The notes under the pieces: generated by a model | What the model was told of the DNA's origin: nothing | What the model saw: the letters and a program-made list of their open reading frames with translations, nothing else | Database searches by the model: none | DNA from: a bacterium | GTDB taxonomy: Bacteria > Pseudomonadota > Alphaproteobacteria > SP197 | DNA: 64,000 nt | NCBI GenBank assembly: GCA_028821455.1 | Contig: JAPPGE010000060.1 | Coordinates: forward strand, 93,197-157,196 | Reading direction: 5' to 3' | Part shown: one piece after another, positions 1 through 9,236 of the stretch | Layout of the letters: each line of letters starts with the position of its first letter | Numbering within the stretch: the first letter of the stretch is position 1 | Position numbers and translations under genes: made by a program

Positions 1-161
1 CTTGCGGCGCGGCGGCGGCGATGCAGTTAATCGACATCACAGATCGCCAGACGCAACCATCTCGCAGGTGCTGGCCGCAGAAATCAGCCCACGGAGGCGC
101 TTGTCGGTGCATGCCTTCCGTCGATAGACTGCTGGCCGGCGCCGGTGATGATGGAGTAGCC

Positions 162-2615
162 ATGGCGGACTTTCCTGGAACCGCACGGGTGGTGATCATC
201 GGCGGCGGCGCCGTGGGAGCCTCGTGCCTCTATCACCTGGCACGCGCCGGCTGGACCGACTGCGTGCTGCTCGAGAAGAACGAACTGACCGCAGGATCGA
301 CCTGGCATGCCGCCGGCAATGTGCCGACCTTCTCGGCCAGCTGGTCGGTCATGAACATGCAGCGCTACTCGGCCGAGCTCTACCGCGGACTCGCCGAGGC
401 TGTCGACTACCCGATGAACTATCACGTGACCGGGTCGATCCGCCTGGCGCATTCCGACAACCGCATGCTGGAGTTCGAGAGGGTGGTCGGCATGGGCCGC
501 TACCAGGGCATGGATGTCAGGACCTGCACGACCGGTGAACTGAAGGAACTCTATCCCTATCTCGAGACCCACGATCTCGCCGGCGGCCTCTATGATCCCT
601 ACGACGGCGACATCGATCCTGCCCAGCTGACCCAGGCCCTGGCCAAGGGCGCGCGCGACCTCGGCGCCACCGTCGTGCGGTTCTGCTCCGTCACCGGAGT
701 GAGGCGGATGAGCGAATGGGTGGTGGAAACCGCGCAGGGCGACATCCGCTGCCAGTACGTGGTGAATGCCGCCGGCTACCGCGCCGGAGAGGTCGGCGCC
801 ATGTTCGGCCGCGAGGTGCCGGTCGTCGCCATGGCGCACCAGTACATGCTCACCGGGGACATTCCCGAACTGAAGGCCTACACGGAAAGGACCGGACGCA
901 AGTTGCCCCTGTTGCGCGACGTCGACAGCAGCTACTACCTGCGCCAGGAGAAGTCTGGCCTCAATCTCGGCCCCTACGAGAGAAACTGCCGCGCCCACTG
1001 GATCAGCGACGACGATCCCATGCCGGAGGATTTCTCCTTCATGCTCTATCCCGAGGATCTCGAACGCCTCGCGTGGTACATCGAGGACGCCATGGCGAGG
1101 GTGCCGTTGCTCGCCGAGGGCGGTGTCAGCCGGACCATCAACGGACCGATCCCCTATGCGCCGGACGGCAATCCCCTGATCGGTCCGATGCCGGGCGTGC
1201 CGGACGCCTTCGAGGCCTGCGTCTTCACCTTCGGCATTGCCCAGGCGGGCGGCGCCGGCAAGGTGCTTGCCGAATGGGTGACCGAGGGCGCCACCGAATG
1301 GGACATGTGGTCCTGCGATCCACGTCGATTCACCGACTACGCCGACCGCGATCACGCCATCGCCAAGGGCATCGAGGTCTACGGCCACGAGTATGCCATG
1401 CACTTCCCGCATCACGCCTGGCCCGCCGGACGCGACAAGCGCGTGTCGCCGGTCCACGACAGGATCCGGGCCATGGGGGGGCAGATGGGCGCCTATGGCG
1501 GATGGGAACGCGCCAACTGGTTTGCCCGTCCTGGAGACGACACCTCCGAGGAGGCGACGCAAACCTGGGAGCGCGATGGACCCTGGTTTCCGCGGATTCG
1601 CGAGGAATGCCTCGCCGTGCGCGACGCCGTGGGCGTTCTCGATCTTGCGGGGTTCTCCTGGTTCCACCTGAAGGGCGACGGAGCGCGGGACTGGCTGCGT
1701 GAGATGATCACGGGCGGCGTGCCGCGGGTCGGCCGCCTGGGACTGGGCTATTTTGCCGACGATGCCGGGCGGATCATCACCGAACTCTCGATCATCCGTC
1801 TCGATGAAAACGAGATGTACCTCATCAGTGCGGGCGCCGCGCAGTGGCACGACCGCGACTGGCTGGTGAAACACCTGCCGGCACAGTCTTGCCTGACGCT
1901 GGAGAATCAGACAGGACGGCGGTGCTGCCAGATCGTTTCCGGGCCTCATGCCCGCGCCCTCATCGGTGACCTCTGCGATGCCGATCTCACCCTGCCGTGG
2001 CTCACCTGGCAGGAGACGACGATCGCCGGAGCCCGCGTCCTGCTGATCCGGGTGTCCTATGCGGGCGCGCTTGGCTGGGAGATCCACAGCAACGCCGCCG
2101 ACACACCCGCTGTCTACGATGCGCTGCTTGAAGCGGGACAGCGCCACGGCCTCAGGCCCTTCGGCATGTTCGCTCTCAACAGCCTGCGCCTGGAAAAGGG
2201 CTACCGTGCCTGGAAGGCGGATCTGTCGACGGACTACACCATCCTCGAGGGCGGCCTTGAGCGCTTCGTGAAGTGGGACAAGGACTCCTTCAGGGGCAAG
2301 CTGGCCCTGGAAAACCAGCGCCAGCAGGGAGTCGCAAAGCGTTTCGCCACCATGACCGTCGAAGCCGGCGCCTATGACGCACCCTACATGTCCACCATCT
2401 GGAAGGATGACGCCATGGTCGGAGAAACCACCTCCGGCGGCTGGGGGCACCGGATCGGGAAATCCATCGCGCTCGGCATAGTGCGGCGCGATTGCGCCGA
2501 ACCCGGCACCCGCCTGGAGATCGAGATGTACGGCCGCCGCTACCCGGCCACCGTTCAGCCCGACCAGCCGCTCTTCGACCCCGAGAACCTGTCACTGAAG
2601 GATTCAGGATCATGA
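162..2615 (+). CDS. Dimethylglycine/sarcosine dehydrogenase-like flavoprotein
   Basis: Predicted 817-residue flavoprotein that oxidatively demethylates an N-methylated glycine (dimethylglycine or sarcosine), probably passing the methylene group to tetrahydrofolate. The N-terminus has a dinucleotide fold (GGGAVG, residues 14-19) and the motif STWHAAG; His49 is where FAD is covalently bound in the DMGDH/SARDH family. The first 420 or so residues form the DAO and FAO_M domains and the rest is a GCV_T aminomethyltransferase-like module. I start at the ATG at 162, preceded by a GGAG-like element; an in-frame ATG at 21 would add about 47 residues with no family similarity. It overlaps the next gene by ATGA, so the two are probably translationally coupled. 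Dimethylglycine versus sarcosine preference cannot be decided from sequence. Confidence 0.88.
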   Translation: MADFPGTARVVIIGGGAVGASCLYHLARAGWTDCVLLEKNELTAGSTWHAAGNVPTFSASWSVMNMQRYSAELYRGLAEAVDYPMNYHVTGSIRLAHSDNRMLEFERVVGMGRYQGMDVRTCTTGELKELYPYLETHDLAGGLYDPYDGDIDPAQLTQALAKGARDLGATVVRFCSVTGVRRMSEWVVETAQGDIRCQYVVNAAGYRAGEVGAMFGREVPVVAMAHQYMLTGDIPELKAYTERTGRKLPLLRDVDSSYYLRQEKSGLNLGPYERNCRAHWISDDDPMPEDFSFMLYPEDLERLAWYIEDAMARVPLLAEGGVSRTINGPIPYAPDGNPLIGPMPGVPDAFEACVFTFGIAQAGGAGKVLAEWVTEGATEWDMWSCDPRRFTDYADRDHAIAKGIEVYGHEYAMHFPHHAWPAGRDKRVSPVHDRIRAMGGQMGAYGGWERANWFARPGDDTSEEATQTWERDGPWFPRIREECLAVRDAVGVLDLAGFSWFHLKGDGARDWLREMITGGVPRVGRLGLGYFADDAGRIITELSIIRLDENEMYLISAGAAQWHDRDWLVKHLPAQSCLTLENQTGRRCCQIVSGPHARALIGDLCDADLTLPWLTWQETTIAGARVLLIRVSYAGALGWEIHSNAADTPAVYDALLEAGQRHGLRPFGMFALNSLRLEKGYRAWKADLSTDYTILEGGLERFVKWDKDSFRGKLALENQRQQGVAKRFATMTVEAGAYDAPYMSTIWKDDAMVGETTSGGWGHRIGKSIALGIVRRDCAEPGTRLEIEMYGRRYPATVQPDQPLFDPENLSLKDSGS

Positions 2616-5062
2616 CGGATCTTCCAAGCAAGGCTCGCGCCGTCATCGTCGGTGGAGGTGTCTCCGGTTCATCGGTCGCCTACCACCTCGCCAAGCTCGG
2701 CTGGCAGGACGTTGTTCTCCTCGAGAGACAGCAACTGACCTCGGGCACCACGTGGCATGCCGCCGGGCTGGTCGGACAGCTGCGGTCGGGGCAGAACATG
2801 ACGCGGCTGGCGAAGTACTCGGCGGACCTCTACACCAAGCTCGAGGAAGAGACCGGTGTCGCCACCGGCATGCGCCAGAACGGCTCCATCACCGTGGCTC
2901 TCACCAGCGAGCGACTCGAGGAGATCACCCGCACGGCCTCGCTGGCCCGTGCCTTCGGCGTTGAGGTCAACGAGATCTCGCCTGGTGAAGCCGGGAACCT
3001 CTATCCGTGGCTCAACGTCAGCGATGTCGTGGGCGCCGTCCATCTTCCCCTGGACGGTCAGTGCGATCCGGCCAACATCGCCCTTGCCCTGGCCTCCGGC
3101 GCCCGCCAGCGAGGCGTGACCATCGCCGAAGGCGTGAAGGTGACGGACGTCCACCGGGCAAACGGGCGGGTGACGGGCGTCTCCTGGGAGTCCGAAGGTG
3201 CCAGGGGGTCGATCGCCAGCGATGTCGTGGTGAACTGCGCCGGCATGTGGGCGCGCGATCTCGGCGCACTCTCCGGAGTCAACATCCCGCTTCACGCCTG
3301 CGAGCACTTCTACATCGTCACCGAACCGGTGGAAGGACTCGGACGGCTGCCGGTCCTCCGGGTGCCCGACGAGTGGGCCTACTACAAGGAGGATGCGGGC
3401 AAGATGATGCTCGGCGCCTTCGAGCCGGATGCCAAGCCCTGGGGCATGGAGGGCATCCCGGAGGATTTCTGTTTCGATCAGCTGCCCGAGGACATCGCCC
3501 ATTTTGAACCGGTTCTCGAGAAGGCGATCAACCGCATGCCTATGCTTGCCGAGGCCGGCATCCACACGTTCTTCAACGGACCTGAGAGTTTCACGCCGGA
3601 CAACAGCTACTACCTGGGCGAAACACCGGAACTGAGGGGCTACTTCGTCGCCTGCGGCTACAACTCCATCGGCATCGTGTCGTCGGGAGGTGCCGGCATG
3701 GCGCTGGCGCAGTGGATCGAGGACGGCGAACCACCCTTTGACCTGTGGGATGTCGACATCCGCCGGGTCCAGCCCTTCCAGAGGAACCGGACCTATCTCA
3801 GGGACAGGGTGAGCGAGTCGCTCGGACTGCTCTATGCCGATCACTTCCCCTACCGCCAGCCGCAGACCGCCCGCGGCGTGCGCCGGTCGCCGATCCACGA
3901 TCATCTGAAGGCCCGCGGAGCCTGTTTCGGCGTCGTCGCCGGCTGGGAACGGGCCAACTGGTTCGCCCGCGACGGCATGGCGCCCGAGTACCGCTACACG
4001 TGGAAGCGCCAGAACTGGTTCGGCTGCGCTCGCGAGGAGCATCTCGCGGTGAGGACGGGTGTCGGTCTCTTCGACATGACCTCGTTCGGCAAGATCCGGG
4101 CCGAGGGTGCGGACGCCGCGGCGGTCCTGAACCGCATCTGTGCCAACGAGATCGATGTCGAGACTGGACGGCTCGTCTACACCCAGTTTCTCAACCACCA
4201 CGGCGGGATCGAGTGCGACTGCACCGTCACAAGGCTCTCCGAAACCGCATTTCTGATCGTCACGCCCGGGGCAACCCTGATGCGGGACCTCGCATGGCTC
4301 AAACGTCACACGCCGGACGACGCGCGCGTTGTCTACACCGACGTCACGGCCGCAGAATCGGTCCTCTGTCTCATGGGTCCGCAATCACGAGACGTGCTCA
4401 ACGCCTGTTCCCCGGCGGATCTTTCAAACGATCATCATCCCTTCGGAACCATGCGGGAAATCGAGATCGGCTACGCCATCTGCCGCGCCCACCGGGTCAG
4501 CTACGTCGGCGAACTCGGCTGGGAACTCTATGTCAGCACCGAGATGGCGGCCCATGTCTTCGAGACGCTCGAGGAAGCAGGCCGGCCCTTCGATCTGTGT
4601 CTGGCCGGCCTCCATGTCCTCGACAGCTGCCGCATCGAGAAGGCCTTCCGGCATTTCGGCCACGACATCACGGACGAGGATCACGTGCTCGAGGCGGGTC
4701 TCGGATTTGCCGTGCGTGTGCAGAAACCCGACTTCATCGGCCGGGACGCCGTCCTCAGGAAGAAGGACGAGGGCCTGAAACGACGCATGGTGCAATTCAT
4801 GCTCGAGGATCCCGAGCCCCTGCTCTACCACAACGAGCCGATCGTGCGGGACGGCCGCATCGTCAGCTACCTGACATCGGGCAACTACGGTCACCATCTC
4901 GGCGGCGCCATCGGCATGGGCTACGTTCCCCTTGAAACAGGTGAGACTGCCGACGGTCTCCTTGCGTCCTCATACGAAATCGAGGTCGCCGGGACGAGAA
5001 CCACCGCCCGCGCCTCCCTGAGACCCATGTACGACCCCAAGTCCGAGCGTGTGCGCATGTAG
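2612..5062 (+). CDS. Second dimethylglycine/sarcosine dehydrogenase-like flavoprotein
   Basis: An 816-residue protein with the same layout as its upstream neighbour: nucleotide-binding GGGVSG near residues 14-19, covalent-flavin motif TTWHAAG with His49, FAO_M, then GCV_T and its C-terminal barrel. Residues shared with the upstream gene are scattered, so this is an old paralog rather than a recent duplication. The two enzymes could act in series, dimethylglycine to sarcosine and sarcosine to glycine, as DMGDH and SARDH do in other organisms; that order is inference. The start is the ATG that overlaps the upstream stop by four bases. The MttB-family gene follows 10 bp downstream. Confidence 0.88.
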   Translation: MTDLPSKARAVIVGGGVSGSSVAYHLAKLGWQDVVLLERQQLTSGTTWHAAGLVGQLRSGQNMTRLAKYSADLYTKLEEETGVATGMRQNGSITVALTSERLEEITRTASLARAFGVEVNEISPGEAGNLYPWLNVSDVVGAVHLPLDGQCDPANIALALASGARQRGVTIAEGVKVTDVHRANGRVTGVSWESEGARGSIASDVVVNCAGMWARDLGALSGVNIPLHACEHFYIVTEPVEGLGRLPVLRVPDEWAYYKEDAGKMMLGAFEPDAKPWGMEGIPEDFCFDQLPEDIAHFEPVLEKAINRMPMLAEAGIHTFFNGPESFTPDNSYYLGETPELRGYFVACGYNSIGIVSSGGAGMALAQWIEDGEPPFDLWDVDIRRVQPFQRNRTYLRDRVSESLGLLYADHFPYRQPQTARGVRRSPIHDHLKARGACFGVVAGWERANWFARDGMAPEYRYTWKRQNWFGCAREEHLAVRTGVGLFDMTSFGKIRAEGADAAAVLNRICANEIDVETGRLVYTQFLNHHGGIECDCTVTRLSETAFLIVTPGATLMRDLAWLKRHTPDDARVVYTDVTAAESVLCLMGPQSRDVLNACSPADLSNDHHPFGTMREIEIGYAICRAHRVSYVGELGWELYVSTEMAAHVFETLEEAGRPFDLCLAGLHVLDSCRIEKAFRHFGHDITDEDHVLEAGLGFAVRVQKPDFIGRDAVLRKKDEGLKRRMVQFMLEDPEPLLYHNEPIVRDGRIVSYLTSGNYGHHLGGAIGMGYVPLETGETADGLLASSYEIEVAGTRTTARASLRPMYDPKSERVRM

Positions 5063-5072
5063 GGACCAAGCC

Positions 5073-6656
5073 ATGACCGACCGCGATTCTGCCGACACCT
5101 CTCCCCGGCGCAGCCGCCGTGGCGGAGGACGTGCCGCCCGCAAGGCCGCGCGTGCCGCGCCCTTGCCCGACAACATGAGGCCGGTGAGACCCGGCCTCGA
5201 GGGGGGCACCTACAGGCCCCTCAGCGATACCGACATGGAGAAGATCAACAACACGGCCCTTGTTGCCCTCGAGGAAGTCGGCCTCAGTGACGCTCCTCCA
5301 AGCGGTGTCGAGATTCTCACGGGAGCCGGCGCCATCGCCGGCGACGATGGCCGCATCCGCTTCCCCCGTGCCCTTGTCGAGGACATGCTCGCCATCGCGG
5401 CGCGCGACTTCACGCTTCATGGCCAGGATCCGCTCCATGACCTGCGCCCGGGAGGGTACCGCGTGCATTTCGGCACTGCCGGCGCCGCCGTCTTCGTCTA
5501 CGATCCGGCGACGCGCGAGAACCGCGAACCGACCGTCCAGGACCTCTATGATTCGGCGCGCATCGTCGATTCCCTGGACAACATCCATTTCTTCCAGCGC
5601 ACGCTGACACCGCGCGACACGGTCGATCCGCGCGACATGGACCTCAACACGCTCTACGCCTGCATCTCGGGCACCACCAAGCACATCGGCACGGCCTTCA
5701 CCCTGGCGGACTACGCCGCCGAGGGACTCGACATGCTCCACATGATCGCCGGATCCGAGGAGACCTGGCGGCAGCGGCCATTCGTTTCAAACTCGAACTG
5801 CTTCGTCGTGCCGCCGATGAAGTTCGCCACCGAGAGCTGCCTGGTGATGGAGACCCTGATCCGGGGCGGCATGCCGATCCTGCTGCTCTCCGCGGGCCAG
5901 GCCGGCGCCACCGCGCCCGCACCCCTTGCCGGTGCGGTCGTGCAGGCGGTAGCCGAGTGCCTTGCCGGCCTCGTCTACGTCAACGCGCTCTCGCCCGGCC
6001 ATCCGGCCATCTTCGGCACCTGGCCCTTCGTCTCCGATCTGCGCACCGGCGCCATGTCCGGCGGCTCGCCCGAACAGGGACTGCTCACCGCGGCCTGCGG
6101 ACAGATGGCACGCTACTATGATCTCCCGGGAGGGTCGGCCTGCGCGATGTCCGATTCCAAGGAGATGGACATGCAGGCCGGGTACGAACGGGGTCTCGCC
6201 AATGTCATGGCCGGGCTCTCCGGACTCAATCTCGTCTACGAGAGCGTCGGCATGCATTCGTCCCTGCTGTCGCACTGTCTCGAGGCCCTTTTCGTCGACA
6301 ATGACGTCATCGGCGCCTGCATGCGCTGCGTGCGCGGCATCGAGGTCAATGACGAGACCATGGCGCTCGACACGATGAAGGAGGTGTGCCTCGGGGGCCC
6401 CGGCCACTATCTGGGCGCCGACCAGACCCTGAGGCTGATGCAGACCGAGTACGTCTACCCGACGGTCGGCGACCGCTCGAGCCCGAAGGAATGGCTGGAG
6501 AACGACCGTCCCGATCTCGTGTCGAAGGCGATCGGACGCAAGGACACACTGCTCGCCTCCTACTATCCGGCCCACATTCCGGAAGCGACCGATACCGCCA
6601 TCCGCGAGCGCTACGCCATCTTCCTCCCACGCGAGAACATGCTGCCGGCAGCCTGA
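5073..6656 (+). CDS. MttB-family trimethylamine/betaine methyltransferase homolog (non-pyrrolysine)
   Basis: A 527-residue member of the MttB superfamily, which moves a methyl group from a quaternary or tertiary amine to a corrinoid protein. The body from residue 45 to the end is typical in length; the first 35 residues are an Arg/Ala-rich extension. The reading frame has no in-frame TAG, so this is not a pyrrolysine-containing trimethylamine methyltransferase but the non-Pyl type, whose characterised member MtgB uses glycine betaine. The ATG at 5073 follows AGGGA. Position after two dimethylglycine/sarcosine oxidases makes glycine betaine demethylation the natural guess. No corrinoid protein or reactivase lies in the window, so methyl transfer must rely on a partner elsewhere or the activity differs. 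Confidence 0.82.
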   Translation: MTDRDSADTSPRRSRRGGGRAARKAARAAPLPDNMRPVRPGLEGGTYRPLSDTDMEKINNTALVALEEVGLSDAPPSGVEILTGAGAIAGDDGRIRFPRALVEDMLAIAARDFTLHGQDPLHDLRPGGYRVHFGTAGAAVFVYDPATRENREPTVQDLYDSARIVDSLDNIHFFQRTLTPRDTVDPRDMDLNTLYACISGTTKHIGTAFTLADYAAEGLDMLHMIAGSEETWRQRPFVSNSNCFVVPPMKFATESCLVMETLIRGGMPILLLSAGQAGATAPAPLAGAVVQAVAECLAGLVYVNALSPGHPAIFGTWPFVSDLRTGAMSGGSPEQGLLTAACGQMARYYDLPGGSACAMSDSKEMDMQAGYERGLANVMAGLSGLNLVYESVGMHSSLLSHCLEALFVDNDVIGACMRCVRGIEVNDETMALDTMKEVCLGGPGHYLGADQTLRLMQTEYVYPTVGDRSSPKEWLENDRPDLVSKAIGRKDTLLASYYPAHIPEATDTAIRERYAIFLPRENMLPAA

Positions 6657-6671
6657 ATTCGGCAGTTTTTT
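6642..6671 (+). terminator. Rho-independent terminator of the betaine demethylation operon
   Basis: CTGCCG (6642-6647) pairs with CGGCAG (6660-6665) and six T follow directly. The upstream arm lies inside the last codons of the MttB-like gene, so the stop codon sits in the loop. This separates the plus-strand operon from the convergent minus-strand SDR gene. Confidence 0.6.
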
Positions 6672-6788
6672 CGTTGTGAAGAGGGCCTTTGCCCTGACCG
6701 CGACCGACCGTATCAACAAGTCCGGTTGTCCTGGACCCGTGATCAACGTTTCCTCTTGCGGCGGGGCCGCCCGCACCTTGCGCCGGTG

Positions 6789-7565
6789 TCAGAACGTGGC
6801 GGTGACGCCGCCGTCCACCACGAGGACCTGGCCGGTGATGTAGGCGGCGTCCGACGAAACGAGAAAGGCGGCAGGCCCGGCAAGATCTTCCGGACAGCCG
6901 GTCCGACCGAGCGGGATCTTGCGGTACTTCAGGTACACCGTCCTGAAGTACTCGGTATCGTGCTCGTGGCTGCCGTCGGGAAGACGGGCCATGCGGGTGT
7001 CGATGAAGCCCGGGGCAATGGCGTTCACGGTCATTCCCCGGGGCGCCAGGTCGCAGGCAAGCGCACGGACCATGTTCACGATTCCTCCCTTGGCGCTGCT
7101 GTAGGGAAGGGAGTCGGGGGAGCCGAAAAGACCCATGATGCTCGCCGTCATGAGAATACGTCCGCCGCTTCGCTCCATGAGCGGCAGGGCGGCAAGCGTG
7201 CAGACCAGCGCACCGTCGAGATTGGTTCGCGTCACCTTGCGGAAATGCTCGATCGTCAGGTCCCCGATCGGGCTGATATCGAGTATCGCGGCATTGTTGA
7301 CGAGCACGTCGAGACGCCCGTGCTCCTCGTCGATGCTGGCGAGCGCACGCCGGCAGGCGGCCTGATCGGTGATGTCCAGGGTGACGGGAGTGGCGCGGGC
7401 CGTATCGTCGGCCGGCAGCCGGTCGATGGCCCGTTGCGCCTCGCCGCCATCGATGTCGGCGAGGATGACGTGGCCGCCCTCCGCCAGCAGACGTGTCGCG
7501 ATCGCAAGGCCGATGCCCCGCGCGGCGCCGGTGACGAGCGCCACCTGTTTCTCGAAACGTTTCAT
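6789..7565 (-). CDS. SDR-family NAD(P)-dependent oxidoreductase
   Basis: A 258-residue classical short-chain dehydrogenase/reductase. It has the cofactor motif TGAARGIG near the N-terminus, NNAA, a catalytic Ser, and the YSSAK form of YxxxK, followed by the PG motif. The closest general look is glucose 1-dehydrogenase or 3-oxoacyl reductase type. As the last gene of an operon with an enolase-superfamily dehydratase and next to an SMP-30 lactonase, it would oxidise an aldose or polyol. The start is the ATG at 7565, preceded by AAGGA; an earlier in-frame start at 7583 would overlap the permease. The substrate is not identifiable. Confidence 0.85.
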   Translation of the reverse strand: MKRFEKQVALVTGAARGIGLAIATRLLAEGGHVILADIDGGEAQRAIDRLPADDTARATPVTLDITDQAACRRALASIDEEHGRLDVLVNNAAILDISPIGDLTIEHFRKVTRTNLDGALVCTLAALPLMERSGGRILMTASIMGLFGSPDSLPYSSAKGGIVNMVRALACDLAPRGMTVNAIAPGFIDTRMARLPDGSHEHDTEYFRTVYLKYRKIPLGRTGCPEDLAGPAAFLVSSDAAYITGQVLVVDGGVTATF

Positions 7566-7566
7566 G

Positions 7567-8388
7567 TCACGTTCTTCCTTCACGAGATGTCTTCCCTGCG
7601 GGACCGGCGTTCCGACGCCATGCCAGGGCCACCGCGACGGTCAGGAGAATCGAAAACCCGAGTATGAGGGTGACGAGGGCGTTGATCGTCGGGGTGAAGC
7701 CAACCCGCATCATCGCATAGAGGCGCACCGGCAGGGTGGCGTCCGTTCCGCTGAGAAACAGGGTGATCATGGTCTCGTCGAAGGACAGGGCAAAGGCAAG
7801 AAGACCGCCGGTCAGGAGCGGCATGCGCAGGTTCGGCAGTATGATGAAGCGAAAGGTCTGCATGCGGGTGGCGCCCAGGTCCAGGGCGGCCTCCACGAGG
7901 TTTCGGCTGAGGGCGTTCAGGCGTGTCAGCACGATGCGGTAGATGATGGCCGAAACGAAGAGAGTGTGGCCGACCGTGATCGTGAAAATTCCACGGCCAA
8001 CTCCCGCCTCGCGGAAGTAGATGAGCAGCGAGAGGCCCGTGATGATGGGCGGCAGCAGGAAGGGCAGGAAGATCACGTATTCGAGCAATCGCGCCGAATG
8101 CCTGCCGGGCTGGGACCTGACGAGGATCGCTGCGGATGTCGCGAAGCAGGCCGCCGCCGCCACCGCGAGGCTGCCGACAAGGAGCGAGTTCCACAGAGCC
8201 TCGCCGAGTGCGTCGTTCTCGAAGAGCTTCGCGTACCAGGACAGGGAAAAGGAGTCCCAGTTCACCTTGCCGCGCCGCATTGAGAAGAAGGAAAGAAGAA
8301 AGACAAGCAGGATCGGCAGATAGAGCGACACGTAGACCAGCACCGCGACCGCAGCGAGAGGAACGTCGATGATCCGGTTGCGCGTCAT
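7567..8388 (-). CDS. ABC transporter permease, PotC-like
   Basis: A 273-residue inner-membrane permease with six predicted helices and the binding-protein-dependent transport signature (EAA loop, here EAALDLGATRMQTF) that docks to the ATPase. It belongs to the spermidine/putrescine/iron type of importer. Start and upstream permease stop overlap by ATGA; its own stop is one base before the SDR start. It works with the PotB-like permease, PotA-like ATPase and the solute-binding protein of the same operon. Confidence 0.88.
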   Translation of the reverse strand: MTRNRIIDVPLAAVAVLVYVSLYLPILLVFLLSFFSMRRGKVNWDSFSLSWYAKLFENDALGEALWNSLLVGSLAVAAAACFATSAAILVRSQPGRHSARLLEYVIFLPFLLPPIITGLSLLIYFREAGVGRGIFTITVGHTLFVSAIIYRIVLTRLNALSRNLVEAALDLGATRMQTFRFIILPNLRMPLLTGGLLAFALSFDETMITLFLSGTDATLPVRLYAMMRVGFTPTINALVTLILGFSILLTVAVALAWRRNAGPAGKTSREGRT

Positions 8389-9236
8389 GATTGCCAGCGC
8401 GGGTTCGAGAGACGGCGCGCGATGGAGATCACCACCAGCGCGACCACCATGAGCAGGACCGAAAGCGCGGCCCCCAGCGGCCAGTTGAAGGCGAGTCCGA
8501 ATTGGCTGAACACCAGCCTTCCGAATGTGAACCCTTCGATCCCGCCCACAAGTTCCGGCGCCAGAAAGTCGCCGCTGGCGAGGACAAAGGTGAACATCGC
8601 CCCCACAATGGCGCCCGGAAGGCTGAGCGGCAGGATGACCCAGCGGAATGTCTGGATCTCGCTGGCGCCAAGATCGGCCGCAGCCTGCAGGACCTGGGGA
8701 GCGATGCGCTCCAGCGCCACACAGATCGGCAACACCATGAAGGGCAGGAGAACGATGCTCAGCGTGATCCGCACAGCCATCAGGTTGAAGAGCAGGGCGC
8801 TCACCGGCTCGTCGGCCACACCGAGCGCAAGCAATGCGCTGTTCAGAAGACCGTTCGTCCCGAGCACACCGCGCATCGCGTAGATCTTGATGATGTAGCT
8901 CATCAGAAGCGGGATCGCGAGAGCAATGACGAGGACGTTCCGCCAGGCGGGCGGGCGTCGCCAGATGAAGTATGCCGTGGCGTAGCCGAGCACGAAGTTG
9001 AAGGCCGAGACTTCGAAGGCCAGCAACATCGTCCGCAGGAATGTGGTCCGATAGGAGGAGTTGGAGACAATGTTGACGAAATTGTCGAATGTCGGCTCGT
9101 AGACGATGGCGTTGTCGACCACCGGCAGGAAGCCATAGGCGAGGAAACTCGAAAGCGGGACCAGGATGAAGAGGATGCAGATGGCCCAGAGCACGATTGC
9201 GCCCGGCACATACCCGGTCATGGGCTTTCCTGTCAC
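8385..9236 (-). CDS. ABC transporter permease, PotB-like
   Basis: A 283-residue permease with an N-terminal membrane helix and an EAA loop reading AAADLGASEIQTF. It pairs with the PotC-like permease to form the transmembrane channel. The GTG at 9236 overlaps the ATPase stop (GTGA) and is preceded by AGGGGG; an ATG five codons in (9221) is a possible alternative. Family assignment is clear, substrate is not. Confidence 0.87.
   Translation of the reverse strand: MTGKPMTGYVPGAIVLWAICILFILVPLSSFLAYGFLPVVDNAIVYEPTFDNFVNIVSNSSYRTTFLRTMLLAFEVSAFNFVLGYATAYFIWRRPPAWRNVLVIALAIPLLMSYIIKIYAMRGVLGTNGLLNSALLALGVADEPVSALLFNLMAVRITLSIVLLPFMVLPICVALERIAPQVLQAAADLGASEIQTFRWVILPLSLPGAIVGAMFTFVLASGDFLAPELVGGIEGFTFGRLVFSQFGLAFNWPLGAALSVLLMVVALVVISIARRLSNPRWQS

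Noticed and set aside
84..2450. A 788-residue open frame on the minus strand opposite the first flavoprotein gene
   Set aside because: It is antisense to a gene with clear family motifs; the residues show no recognisable domain. High GC creates long antisense frames.
5073..6656. Pyrrolysine-dependent methyltransferase
   Set aside because: The frame has no in-frame TAG, so this is a non-pyrrolysine homolog.
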